Assembly: GCF_002884445.1 (NCBI RefSeq)
Contig: NZ_KZ614144.1
Location: 4,012,094 to 4,076,093, forward strand
Direction of reading: 5' to 3'
Length of the DNA: 64,000 bases
DNA from: Paenibacillus castaneae
Lineage (GTDB): Bacteria; Bacillota; Bacilli; Paenibacillales; Paenibacillaceae
The translations under genes were made by a program, and so were the position numbers. The notes below the pieces were generated by a model. The model saw only the letters and a program-made list of their open reading frames with translations. It searched no databases and was not told where the DNA came from. Of this stretch, positions 1-8,504 are shown one piece after another; position 1 is the first letter of the stretch; each line of letters starts with the position of its first letter.

Positions 1-601
1 CATACTCCGCACGGGTAACCTGCGCATTAGGGCGGAAAGTACCATCGGTATAACCATTAATGAAGCCAAGGTTAACAGCTCGTTCGATTGCGCTTTTTGC
101 CCAGTGACCCGCTATATCCTTGAATACAGTTATATCAAGCACGGCAGACATTTTGACATTCGGCTTTAAAGTAATAGATTCAAGCGCGCTGTTTACAAGC
201 TTCACATCGGTTAGCTTCACTTCCGCTTTCCCCTTGCCAATGGATTCAAAAAGCAAGCTAGTCAATGCAATCTTGCCGCTATCGCCTGCTTTTTTGCCAA
301 TTTTGGTCGTAGCGTATACAATTTGAGCACCCTCGACGATTGGCGTTATTGAAAAGCCTGTCATACTGCTGCTTGCCCCATCAAAACGGAGCTTCTTCGT
401 ATCAAATTCAAGTTTGACTTCAAAAGCGTAAACGTCTTTTAATTTGTCCCCTGTAATGTCAATTCTGATCTTTTTGTCTGCTTGATGCTGAGAGAGCGTG
501 AAAACAGGCGTATCGGCAGCAGCCATCGCAAAGCTGGGCACTGCTAGAATGAATACCAATACAAACCATCCAACCATACTAAAACGCTTACAATTGATCA
601 T
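1..601 (-). CDS. Secreted cohesin-like/SLH-domain protein, N-terminal part (runs off window)
   Basis: The gene starts at an ATG at 601 with an AAAGGA ribosome-binding site and runs off the left edge after 200 codons. Residues 1-27 are a signal peptide (hydrophobic core, then AMAAAD). About residues 28-160 form a beta-rich module with the pattern of cohesin-type domains (LEFDTKKLRFDG, then IALTSLLFESIGKGKAEV). From about residue 168 an S-layer-homology domain begins (DIAGHWAKSAIERAVNLGF, then GTFRPNAQVTRAE), which normally binds pyruvylated secondary cell-wall polymer. The product is therefore a surface-anchored or S-layer-associated protein. The cohesin assignment is by fold pattern only. It lies downstream of a terminator at 795-840, so it is probably transcribed alone. 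Confidence 0.8.
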   Translation of the reverse strand, partial: MINCKRFSMVGWFVLVFILAVPSFAMAAADTPVFTLSQHQADKKIRIDITGDKLKDVYAFEVKLEFDTKKLRFDGASSSMTGFSITPIVEGAQIVYATTKIGKKAGDSGKIALTSLLFESIGKGKAEVKLTDVKLVNSALESITLKPNVKMSAVLDITVFKDIAGHWAKSAIERAVNLGFINGYTDGTFRPNAQVTRAEY

Positions 602-794
602 TGAAATCGTCCTTTCCACGTTCTTAAAGTAGTATTGATGAAGGAGCCTTACTGGTGAAATCGGTCACTCAAGACATAGGCTCAACAAGCTTTCCGCTCG
701 TTTAGCTTCATTGTACAAATAGGGATGAGGAATGTATTTGCAATATCAGGTTAAAAGTTATGAATTTCCGCAGTTCCGTGAAGTTCATGCTGTA
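602..794. other. Promoter-containing spacer upstream of the SLH gene
   Basis: This spacer lies between the SLH gene start and the terminator of the preceding minus-strand unit. It must contain the SLH gene promoter, but no clear -35/-10 pair or operator could be fixed by eye. No coding sequence was seen on either strand. Confidence 0.4.
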
Positions 795-840
795 GAAAAA
801 AACAAACCCTTCGACGTATGTATGCGTGACGAAGGGTTTT
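795..840 (-). terminator. Rho-independent terminator
   Basis: A ten-base perfect stem (AAACCCTTCG paired with CGAAGGGTTT) is followed on the minus strand by GTTTTTTT. It ends the transcription unit that holds the DUF5060 glycosidase and the remnant behind it. Confidence 0.85.
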
Positions 841-887
841 GTTTAACTGCTTATTTTATTGATTGTCCAAGCTTGTATGATTGCTAA

Positions 888-1075
888 TCAGGCTGTTCCT
901 ACAGGAACGCCATTCAAGTGTTCGCCTTCCTTGATCAGTACGTATTCAACCTTGCTGCCGCTCCAGAAATGCATACGGAGCTCCATCTTGCCATCCTTCG
1001 ATTGGCTGAGGAATGAGGGTGTCAATATAATAGAATCACCATTATCAGAAGGATAGAACGCTTCACATTTTTTAT
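888..1075 (-). pseudogene. Orphan C-terminal remnant resembling an X2/Ig-like glycosidase module
   Basis: Directly after the DUF5060 glycosidase stop, a different frame of the minus strand is open for about 60 codons and ends at TGA 888-890. It has no start codon with a ribosome-binding site. The translation (AFYPSDNGDSIILTPSFL, then GKMELRMHFWSGSKVEYVLI) resembles the last strands of X2/Ig-like modules at the C-terminus of cellulases and related enzymes. Codon use looks like real coding sequence. The simplest reading is the tail of a deleted or frameshifted gene, left between the glycosidase and its terminator. Assignment to X2 is tentative. Confidence 0.5.
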
Positions 1076-3300
1076 CGTTTAATTAGGAATGCAATATCGC
1101 CCTTATCCGAAGTTGGTGCAGTTAGCTTCAGCACACCTTCTGCAGGCAAGATCTTTTCATTGCCCAGCGCCTCGCCGTTCCATGGATTATACCAGGAGAC
1201 GGTTGCTTCACCTTCGCCAAAGCACTTCAGCTCAGCGGTCTTTCCACCGATTGCGCCTTCATCGGTGACCAGCCAGCCGAATGACAGCTTCTGCCCGGCC
1301 ATTACCCAGCCCTGTGCTTCCTTCACCTCAACAGACGGCGGCTTATCAGATAAGAGCCGCGCATTGCGCAGCTTCACAACTGTCGGCTTCGCTTCTTTGT
1401 CCGAAACCTTTGTATACAGCTTCACTCCCCAACTGCTGATATTATGCAATTGCTCGGTTTCGATCTTCTTGCTATCCTTCCAATAATTGCGAGGAACATC
1501 TGCCAGCGGTACGCTTATCGTCGTCCAGCTGCCTGATGTCAGCTTGATATCATAACGATCATTTCCTTCAGTCCAATTCCCGTCTGGCAGCAATACCGGC
1601 TTGGCTTGAAGCTCGCCCTTGCCATCGTGCTCGACATAAATGTCGAACTGCAGTTCCTTATAGCTGGACCAATCGGACGGAAATCCTGATTGATGCAGAA
1701 AACCCTGCGAGTAACCGCCGCTCCGGAAAGACATCAATACGCTGACTGCACCATCCTCGGCAATAGGTTTATAGAGCGTGCCTGCCGCATCCATATTCGC
1801 ATCCGGCCAGTCCGGCATGTTCCAATCCTCGGCATTCTTGCCATCCTCCAGCAATATCTCTGCATCAAGCTGCTTCTGGATCGTCTTCGTCGCGAGCTCC
1901 ATGTGCGTACGCGGCTCCCGGAAATCGATGTTTTTCACAAAATCAGAAAACACCTTCATCTGATCAAACATCTCCGCATTGATCTTATCCTGCGCCCACC
2001 AAATTGGAGCAGAAGCAAGTCCGTTCGAAAGGGCTGCCCATAGGGCATTATGGTAAAGCTGGGGATTGGTCACATTACCGATTTCCCCGATAAATAACGG
2101 CTTCTCATACTTCTTCCATCTCGTCTGCACATCTTTGGCGATCGCTTTATAGGTGAAATCGTAATAATTCTCACGGTCGGCAATGTCGAGCGTCTTGTAC
2201 CCATGATCCCAATAATCTTCTGCTCCTCCGGCCATCGATCCTACTGTAGGATGACCATAGGGGTCATTCGACTTGAAATATTGCTGCATCTTCGTAATCC
2301 ATTCATTCGCTTGTTCGGAGTTGCCGGATGACCAGCCGTCAGTACCGTTTACCTCCGTCACGAGATTCCAGGCGGCAATGTGCTGGCTGTATCCCCATCT
2401 GGCAATGATGTAGCGATACAGCTTCTCTTGAAACTTCCACATTTCTTCGCTGCTGTAGAAATCCTTCGCTTCTCCAATAGTGGAATAAGCGCTTCGTTTC
2501 CATGCCGTCGGCCAGCCGTTAATCTGGTCAGCAAGCGAGTCATGAGGCCAGATCACGAAATTCATATACAAGTCACGCGCTTTAAACCACTCAAGCAGCT
2601 CATCCACCCGAAAGCCCTTCTGCACATCATATTTGCCGATGCCCGATCCGACCGATTCAATCTGATCATCACCGCCGCCATTGCCGGCATTGTCATAATT
2701 GCCGTTCCAGTATGTAATTAGGTTCGCCCCATTGCCAGCTAGATCATCAAGGCCAGACTCCGTTATTCCCCAAGGATAAGCCGCCCCGACGCCATAGAAG
2801 GTTGAACCGTCGCTGTATTCTAGATAACGCTTATTTGAAGATGATAGCTGTATCCAGCCATGGCTGCTGGATTCCACTGTGTTGAATCCAGCTTCGGCAC
2901 TAATCGTCGTCCCTGTCTTATCCTTCACTGACAATCTATACTTCCAGTTCCCGATTTCATTCGGTGCGAATCGAACCAGCCATCCTGCGCCATCAAAGAA
3001 CCCATTAATTTCCCACTGTTTACCGCCAGGAGACAGAAACACAGCACTCAGATCCAGTTCTTCCGGGTCATATGGGTTTTCGTATGCTGCCTGAAGCTCA
3101 AGCGACAGCTCAAACTTCTCATATGCCCCTATTTCTGATGCATTTTGCTTTACCGCAATGATTTTCGGTCCAGCCGTGCCATCAAGATCCTTCAACGTAA
3201 TCAACTCCTTCTTGCCGGGAAATAAGACGAGCATCAGCGCTCCGATAATCATGAATGTGGCTACTCCAGCCAGCCCGATTTGCCAACTTATTTTCGACAC
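1072..3300 (-). CDS. Membrane-anchored DUF5060-type glycoside hydrolase
   Basis: A GTG start at 3300 is preferred because GGAGG lies seven bases upstream. The frame stays open to an ATG at 3402, but that start has no ribosome-binding site. The 742-residue product has an N-terminal membrane anchor (about residues 8-28), a DUF5060 beta-sandwich (about 45-140), then a (beta/alpha)8 hydrolase domain. Candidate acid/base is E316 in WNLVTEVNG and candidate nucleophile is E406 in PLFIGEIGN. A C-terminal carbohydrate-binding-like region follows. DUF5060 proteins usually act on plant or bacterial polysaccharides outside the cell. Substrate is not evident. The unusual feature is a signal anchor rather than a cleaved signal peptide. 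Confidence 0.8.
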   Translation of the reverse strand: MSKISWQIGLAGVATFMIIGALMLVLFPGKKELITLKDLDGTAGPKIIAVKQNASEIGAYEKFELSLELQAAYENPYDPEELDLSAVFLSPGGKQWEINGFFDGAGWLVRFAPNEIGNWKYRLSVKDKTGTTISAEAGFNTVESSSHGWIQLSSSNKRYLEYSDGSTFYGVGAAYPWGITESGLDDLAGNGANLITYWNGNYDNAGNGGGDDQIESVGSGIGKYDVQKGFRVDELLEWFKARDLYMNFVIWPHDSLADQINGWPTAWKRSAYSTIGEAKDFYSSEEMWKFQEKLYRYIIARWGYSQHIAAWNLVTEVNGTDGWSSGNSEQANEWITKMQQYFKSNDPYGHPTVGSMAGGAEDYWDHGYKTLDIADRENYYDFTYKAIAKDVQTRWKKYEKPLFIGEIGNVTNPQLYHNALWAALSNGLASAPIWWAQDKINAEMFDQMKVFSDFVKNIDFREPRTHMELATKTIQKQLDAEILLEDGKNAEDWNMPDWPDANMDAAGTLYKPIAEDGAVSVLMSFRSGGYSQGFLHQSGFPSDWSSYKELQFDIYVEHDGKGELQAKPVLLPDGNWTEGNDRYDIKLTSGSWTTISVPLADVPRNYWKDSKKIETEQLHNISSWGVKLYTKVSDKEAKPTVVKLRNARLLSDKPPSVEVKEAQGWVMAGQKLSFGWLVTDEGAIGGKTAELKCFGEGEATVSWYNPWNGEALGNEKILPAEGVLKLTAPTSDKGDIAFLIKR

Positions 3301-3510
3301 CTGCCAACCTCCATTATTCATATGTTCATATGCATTCTTCTCTGTCATCTCGCGCGTAAGCGCATACATTTCAATTTGCAGCGCCTGCACTTCACATAAC
3401 ATACAATCTTTAGTATATATCTCACCGACAGACGATTGAAATAACCAAAGTAGTCATGAAGTCTTCATTTTATTAACCAAATGAGACAAATGGATCGATC
3501 AAATGCAAAT

Positions 3511-3546
3511 AAAAACAGAGCCTCATGCTGCTTAAGCATAAGGCTC
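3511..3546 (-). terminator. Rho-independent terminator of the envelope operon
   Basis: An imperfect hairpin (AGCATAAGGCT with AGCCTCATGCT) is followed on the minus strand by CTGTTTTTA. It lies just after the RodA-like gene and closes the operon that begins near 10600. Confidence 0.8.
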
Positions 3547-3570
3547 CTTCTATTGATATTAGATCATCTG

Positions 3571-4698
3571 TTAATACGTAGGATTCAAAGTCTTATGAAG
3601 CTTAACACTCAATACCAAGCCTATCCCTAACATATTCGTCATCAGTGAGCTGCCTCCATAGCTGACAAAAGGAAGTGCAATTCCTGTTAAAGGCATAAGC
3701 CCAATATGCATAGCAATATTTTGGAATATTTGCAGCGTCAGCATGGAAATAACGCCAACAACCAAGTATCTTCCTTCCAAATCTTCCGTTTGTACCGCAA
3801 TTAGAATCATTCGATAAATTAATAAAAAGTATAATAAAAGCAGTACGGAGGAGCCGATAAAGCCAAATTCCTCCCCAATGACAACAAAAATGGAATCCGC
3901 ATAGCTATAAGGAATAAAGCCACCCCTTATCAACCTGCCATTAAGGAACCCCTCTCCCATCAATTGTCCGCTCGCAATAGCATGAATAGAATTATCGACA
4001 TGGTAGCTTTTATTTGGATCTGCCATTGGATCAATAAAGGATTGAATGCGAGCCCATTGATGAGGCTTCACTATTTTGGAGAAAATCTCAAAATTATAAA
4101 AATACAGAAACACAATGCCTGAAATGAGAGGAACGGCCAATATAATGCTGCCAAGCATATGCTTCCATTGAATATTTCCGATCCAGAGCATGCCTATGAA
4201 AATACATATGAAAACAATGGAGGTTCCCAGATCAGGCTGCTGCAGCACGATGAAGAAAGGGATACCTACAAGAGCAGAGAGAGGCAGCAAATCATGAAAA
4301 AATCGAAGCGATTCCCCATCCCGAGATTTCAGCCATTTGGCAAAAACCATAATAACAAAAATTTTCATAATCTCGGACGGCTGGAGGACCATGGAGCCAA
4401 TACTCATCCACCGCTGAGAGCCATTTATGTTCTCTCCTTTGAAGTAAACATAAACCAGAAGCAAAATGCCTATCCCATAGAAAATATAAGAAAAATGTTT
4501 AATAAGTACGCGATAATCTACCAAGCTTATGGCTAGCATTGGAATAAATAATACACCAAAAATAATAATATTGTTTATGTGCATGCCATCATATCTTGTT
4601 CCATGAGTAGAACTATAAATAACAGCGGTACTCAGAAATAAAAAAATAGTTAAAATAAATAGTATGGGTACATCAAGCTGCCTTATCTTGTGAAGCAT
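3571..4698 (-). CDS. RodA-like SEDS peptidoglycan polymerase
   Basis: The product is a polytopic membrane protein of about 375 residues with roughly ten membrane segments. It carries the SEDS hallmarks: NGSQRWMSIGSMVLQPSE near residue 95 and a C-terminal PFVSYGGSSL. SEDS proteins (RodA/FtsW/SpoVE) polymerise glycan strands from lipid II, with a class B PBP partner. Length and motifs fit RodA better than FtsW, but paralogues are common in sporeformers. ATG 4698 is preferred over the in-frame TTG at 4707 because GGAG lies nine bases before it. It is the last gene of an operon that holds a second SEDS gene, PAP2 and MgtE. Confidence 0.85.
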   Translation of the reverse strand: MLHKIRQLDVPILFILTIFLFLSTAVIYSSTHGTRYDGMHINNIIIFGVLFIPMLAISLVDYRVLIKHFSYIFYGIGILLLVYVYFKGENINGSQRWMSIGSMVLQPSEIMKIFVIMVFAKWLKSRDGESLRFFHDLLPLSALVGIPFFIVLQQPDLGTSIVFICIFIGMLWIGNIQWKHMLGSIILAVPLISGIVFLYFYNFEIFSKIVKPHQWARIQSFIDPMADPNKSYHVDNSIHAIASGQLMGEGFLNGRLIRGGFIPYSYADSIFVVIGEEFGFIGSSVLLLLYFLLIYRMILIAVQTEDLEGRYLVVGVISMLTLQIFQNIAMHIGLMPLTGIALPFVSYGGSSLMTNMLGIGLVLSVKLHKTLNPTY

Positions 4699-4795
4699 TC
4701 CATTCAACTCCGCTTTTAATAAGGGGCAGAATAAATTCTGCCCCTACTGATCAAACTGTTCGAGAATTTCCCCATTGCCAGCGTCAAAAATATGA

Positions 4796-6133
4796 TTAGA
4801 GATGAAGTATTATTCTAGCAATCGTGAAGTAAATGATCAGTCCTGTGCCATCCACTAAAGTCGTTATAAGGGGGCCGGAGATGACAGCTGGATCCGCCTT
4901 CAGCTTGTATAAAATCAATGGTAAAACGGCAGCTACAAATGATGCCCAAAGCACTATGGTCATGGCCGTAATACCAACAACAAGCCCGATATTTGAATCA
5001 ACGCCGAGCATCCAAGATCGAAGATACGCAATCAACGATATAGTCGCACCGGACATAAGGCCGGTGGTTACTTCTTTTCTTATCACTTTAAACATATCAC
5101 GAAATTGTACTTCTCCAACTGCGAGAGCCCGCACGAGCGTCGATACGGTCTGTGTTCCAGTGTTGCCACCGGTCCCTACCAGCAACGGTATAAAGAATGC
5201 GAGCGCAATAACCTCAGATAACGTTTCCTCGTAATGTCTAAGGACAGTCCCAGTATAAGCCTCTGCTGCAAATAAAATCAATAGCCATACGATTCTTTTT
5301 CTGTACAGCTGAAATACAGAAGACTTGAAATAAGTATCCGTTAGCGGCTGGCTTCCGCCCAGCTTCTGAATATCCTCCGTCGCTTCTTCATGAATAACGT
5401 CAATGACATCATCAACCGTAATGACGCCAATTAAACGTTTTTCCGCATCAATGACTGGAAGAGCAACCAAATTGTATCGGGACAGAAGCTCTGCTGCCTC
5501 CTCTTGCTCCATAGTAGCTGGAACAGAGATCGCATCGCTCATAACCAATTCCGATAAATGTGTCTTCGGCTCCGCTAATATCATTTGTTTTAATGAGACA
5601 ACGCCATGCAGCTCCCCTTTATTTCCCGTAACATAAATATAAGAGGTGATTTCTGCTCCATGGCCAATTTTTCGGATATGCTGAAGCGTTCTCTCGATTG
5701 TCCACGAGCTGCGGGCGGCAATATAATCAACTGTTGCAAGACTTCCCGCTGTATATTCCGGGAAGGTCATTAATATCTGAACTTGTTGTCGGTAATGGTC
5801 CGGCAATAAATCCAGCATCTTATCAGCCTGATAACGATGTATCGCCAGCATCATGTCAACAACCACATCGCTTGACATCATATTCAACACCTGAGATGTC
5901 ATCGATTCTTCCAAATGGGTAAGAATTCGATATTGGTGCACAGGCTCCAAATATTCTAGAATCTCAGCGGACGTCATTGGCGGCAGCATGCCCATCAATT
6001 GGAGCTGTTCCGTTATGTCGAGCTTTTCTAGAACTTGTGCCAAATCAATCGGCTTAACCGATTCTATATATGCCACTATGGATTTATGGTCTAATTCGCT
6101 CAGTATTTGCTGCATTTCTTCGATATGGATCAT
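4796..6133 (-). CDS. mgtE: Magnesium transporter MgtE
   Basis: The 445-residue product has the full MgtE layout. An N-terminal helical superfamily domain covers about residues 5-125. A CBS pair (about 130-250, including LVALPVIDAEKRLIGVITVDD) follows. The membrane pore domain runs from about 275 to 445 and has the ion-pathway signature GTGGNTGTQTVSTLVRALA. MgtE is a gated Mg2+ channel closed by Mg2+ binding in the cytosolic domains. AAGGGG precedes the start by about eight bases and overlaps the end of the PAP2 gene, so the two are translationally coupled. No M-box riboswitch is seen, in keeping with its place inside an operon. Confidence 0.93.
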   Translation of the reverse strand: MIHIEEMQQILSELDHKSIVAYIESVKPIDLAQVLEKLDITEQLQLMGMLPPMTSAEILEYLEPVHQYRILTHLEESMTSQVLNMMSSDVVVDMMLAIHRYQADKMLDLLPDHYRQQVQILMTFPEYTAGSLATVDYIAARSSWTIERTLQHIRKIGHGAEITSYIYVTGNKGELHGVVSLKQMILAEPKTHLSELVMSDAISVPATMEQEEAAELLSRYNLVALPVIDAEKRLIGVITVDDVIDVIHEEATEDIQKLGGSQPLTDTYFKSSVFQLYRKRIVWLLILFAAEAYTGTVLRHYEETLSEVIALAFFIPLLVGTGGNTGTQTVSTLVRALAVGEVQFRDMFKVIRKEVTTGLMSGATISLIAYLRSWMLGVDSNIGLVVGITAMTIVLWASFVAAVLPLILYKLKADPAVISGPLITTLVDGTGLIIYFTIARIILHL

Positions 6134-6138
6134 GCAGG

Positions 6139-6681
6139 CTACCCCTTAATTACGATTTGATTCGCCCGGTTAAACTTGGAAAAAACGGCATGAATGAGGA
6201 CTGCAGATAGAATACCATTAATCATGCCTCCTACAATATCTAATGGATAATGAACGCCTACCCATACTCTTGAGAACGATACAACAGCCGCTAAACTAAG
6301 CCACAACCATCCGTGACGCTTGCGATGCATCCAGATGACGGTCGCAATAACAAATGTCCCCGTTGCATGGTCACTTGGGAAAGAAGCATTGGCATGATGA
6401 GCTATCGCTTGAAATACATCATGATCGACGAATGGACGTGCCCGGTAATAGAAATGACTAATCAATTTACTAATACTCAAAGCTAGCAAGCCGGAAAATA
6501 CGACTTCGATGACCATCCGGCGATCTCTCTGTCGTCCAATAAACCAATATAACACTAAACCTATAATAAATAAGTAAACCGCATACTCTGCAAAAAAACG
6601 CATAAATTCATTCAAAAAACTACCTTTCCCTTCCAGCTGGTTAATATACTGAAAAATCCGATAGTCGAAATCTGTTAACAT
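6139..6681 (-). CDS. PAP2-family phosphatase (undecaprenyl-diphosphatase candidate)
   Basis: The 180-residue membrane protein has the three PAP2 signatures: KLISHFYYRARPF (C1), SFPSDHATGT (C2) and SRVWVGVHYPLDIVGG (C3). This is the size and pattern of BcrC/YwoA-type enzymes, which recycle undecaprenyl pyrophosphate on the outer membrane face and give some bacitracin resistance. Its place between two SEDS polymerase genes supports a lipid-carrier role in wall synthesis. GGGGG lies seven bases before the ATG. Activity on other lipid phosphates cannot be excluded. Confidence 0.85.
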   Translation of the reverse strand: MLTDFDYRIFQYINQLEGKGSFLNEFMRFFAEYAVYLFIIGLVLYWFIGRQRDRRMVIEVVFSGLLALSISKLISHFYYRARPFVDHDVFQAIAHHANASFPSDHATGTFVIATVIWMHRKRHGWLWLSLAAVVSFSRVWVGVHYPLDIVGGMINGILSAVLIHAVFSKFNRANQIVIKG

Positions 6682-6713
6682 ATTTTTTCCCCCGTTTCAA
6701 CCATTCCCCTGTA

Positions 6714-7823
6714 TTATTGCTCACGCTTTCGCTGTTGATTCCGGGAAATACTTAATAATATACCGGTGCTAGCCATACAAAGGATTAAAGAAGTTCCCCC
6801 GTAGCTGACAAAAGGAAGAGTAACGCCCGTAATAGGCAAGCTCCCGGTAACTGCACCGACATTAAGCATAGCTTGGACTGAAATCATGGTTACTATGCCC
6901 ATTCCTAGCAGCGTACCATGCGTATCTGGGCATCTAAGTGCCGCCAAGCATCCTCTCCACAAATAAAAAATGTAGATAAGAATCAACAGCGTAGACCCAA
7001 CAAAACCCCATTCCTCACCAATAACAGCAAAAATAAAATCGGTATGCGCTTCCGGCAAATAAAATAGCTTCTGAATACTTCTCCCTATGCCTGTGCCAGT
7101 CAGTCCGCCGTGGCCTAAGGCATAGAAGGATTGAATCAATTGATAGCCCGATTCAGATTGATAATCGAGAGGATTCAAAAAAGCAATGAGTCTCTTAAGA
7201 CGATAGCTTTCACTAACCGCAAGATAAATAAATATCGGTATTACGCCTAACGATAACAGCAATAACTGATGCCCGGCAGCTCCACCGATGATAATGAGCG
7301 TAACTGCAATAAAAAATATAATCAGAACAGAGCCGAAATCGGGCTGCATCATAATAAGCGAAAAAATAACACTCAGCACAATTAAAATAGGAAGCAGACC
7401 CTGCTTAAAAAGGCGCATTCGTTCCCCTTTTTTGCTGATTAATGCGGATAAATATAAAATAACGGATAATTTCGCTAATTCAGACGGTTGAAAGGTTAAG
7501 CCGCCTAATACCATCCATCGTTTCGCTCCATTAACATGAATCCCTAATAATAACGAAAGCAGAAGCAGCGATATTGAAAAAAACATGATCAATGGCGAGG
7601 TCTTCAGCCAAAAGGAGTAAGGAACAATCATAAAAAAGACCATCAAAAATAAACCAACCAAAGCAAATACGCTTTGTTTGTAAACAAAATACCAAGGGCT
7701 TCCATACTTCACAATAGCCATCGCTGAGCTGGAGCTGAATATCATGACGAGACCTAGTCCAACAAGCAGTAATGTAATAAAAAGAAGAATAAAATCAGCG
7801 CGCCCTCTACGAATGCCATTCAA
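6714..7823 (-). CDS. FtsW/SpoVE-like SEDS peptidoglycan polymerase
   Basis: A second SEDS protein of 369 residues, with about ten membrane helices, NGAKRWMVLGGLTFQPSE near residue 85, PDFGS near 150 and a C-terminal PFVSYGGTSL. The pattern IFSSSS in the first helix is typical of the FtsW/SpoVE branch. The likely start is TTG at 7823, because a full AAGGAGG lies eleven bases upstream. Having both this gene and a RodA-like gene in one operon under a two-component system is unusual, since FtsW is normally in the dcw cluster. It may be a stress-induced or developmental paralogue. Confidence 0.85.
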   Translation of the reverse strand: MNGIRRGRADFILLFITLLLVGLGLVMIFSSSSAMAIVKYGSPWYFVYKQSVFALVGLFLMVFFMIVPYSFWLKTSPLIMFFSISLLLLSLLLGIHVNGAKRWMVLGGLTFQPSELAKLSVILYLSALISKKGERMRLFKQGLLPILIVLSVIFSLIMMQPDFGSVLIIFFIAVTLIIIGGAAGHQLLLLSLGVIPIFIYLAVSESYRLKRLIAFLNPLDYQSESGYQLIQSFYALGHGGLTGTGIGRSIQKLFYLPEAHTDFIFAVIGEEWGFVGSTLLILIYIFYLWRGCLAALRCPDTHGTLLGMGIVTMISVQAMLNVGAVTGSLPITGVTLPFVSYGGTSLILCMASTGILLSISRNQQRKREQ

Positions 7824-7850
7824 ATCGTGAAATACCTCCTTGAAGCAGCG

Positions 7851-8435
7851 TCACTGAATGGCCTTGGTCCATTGTCCACTCAAATCCGATTCACTGTCAT
7901 AACCCTTTTTGCTTAATAGTTTAACCGCATTATCTTGCCACCCATAAATATCCAATCCATTACCTCCCGCGCCAAATGACCAGCCTAAGAGGATTTCAGG
8001 GAATCCATCTCCATTAACATCTGAAAACTCCCTATAATCGATACCGTAACCAAAGCCCTCAGTGTCCCAAACAATATGCCACCCATCATTATGCTTTTTA
8101 AGCAGCGCCGCTTTTAATGTTCGATCATTAAAGCTGCCCTCTTCATATACAATGACAGCCTCATCGACGCCGTCTCCATCTATATCTCCGTATGAAACAC
8201 CATTGTTCGCTTTGCTTTGTTCAGGAATCAATATTCTGGCTCCAGCGGGAAGCAAGGATGCAAACAAGGTAATGTTATGGCTATTATCGGTATTCTCTTG
8301 AACAAGTGGAGGTTTAATTAATTCGATGGGGGTCGGGGGCAATCCGCAACCGCCAGTCCATAATAAAATTGTTAAAATGATCGGAGCCCATATCAGCTTC
8401 CTAAGCACGCGCTTCCCCTTCTCCTTTAACTTCAT
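7851..8435 (-). CDS. FG-GAP/VCBS-type lipoprotein
   Basis: The 194-residue product begins with a lipoprotein signal peptide (lysine-rich start, hydrophobic stretch, lipobox WTGGC with the cysteine near residue 30). Two calcium-loop motifs follow: DIDGDGVDEAVIV and DVNGDGFPEILLGW. These are the DxDxDG loops of FG-GAP/VCBS beta-propeller repeats, but only about two blades are present. AAGGAG precedes the ATG. It lies between the histidine kinase and FtsW-like genes. It could be an accessory sensor for the kinase at the membrane surface, but this is inference from position. Confidence 0.75.
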   Translation of the reverse strand: MKLKEKGKRVLRKLIWAPIILTILLWTGGCGLPPTPIELIKPPLVQENTDNSHNITLFASLLPAGARILIPEQSKANNGVSYGDIDGDGVDEAVIVYEEGSFNDRTLKAALLKKHNDGWHIVWDTEGFGYGIDYREFSDVNGDGFPEILLGWSFGAGGNGLDIYGWQDNAVKLLSKKGYDSESDLSGQWTKAIQ

Positions 8436-8504
8436 GGATCTGCTCCTTATTGTAAATGGTTTAGTATACGAAAAGGTTATGAAAAGGTTAAAATTGCGTT
8501 TCCC

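Noticed and set aside
1690..2043. 117-codon plus-strand frame inside the DUF5060 gene
   Set aside because: Shadow frame; the minus-strand frame has domain motifs and a proper ribosome-binding site.
4740..4800. M-box riboswitch near mgtE
   Set aside because: The region is downstream of the mgtE stop on its strand, and no M-box structure was seen upstream within the operon.
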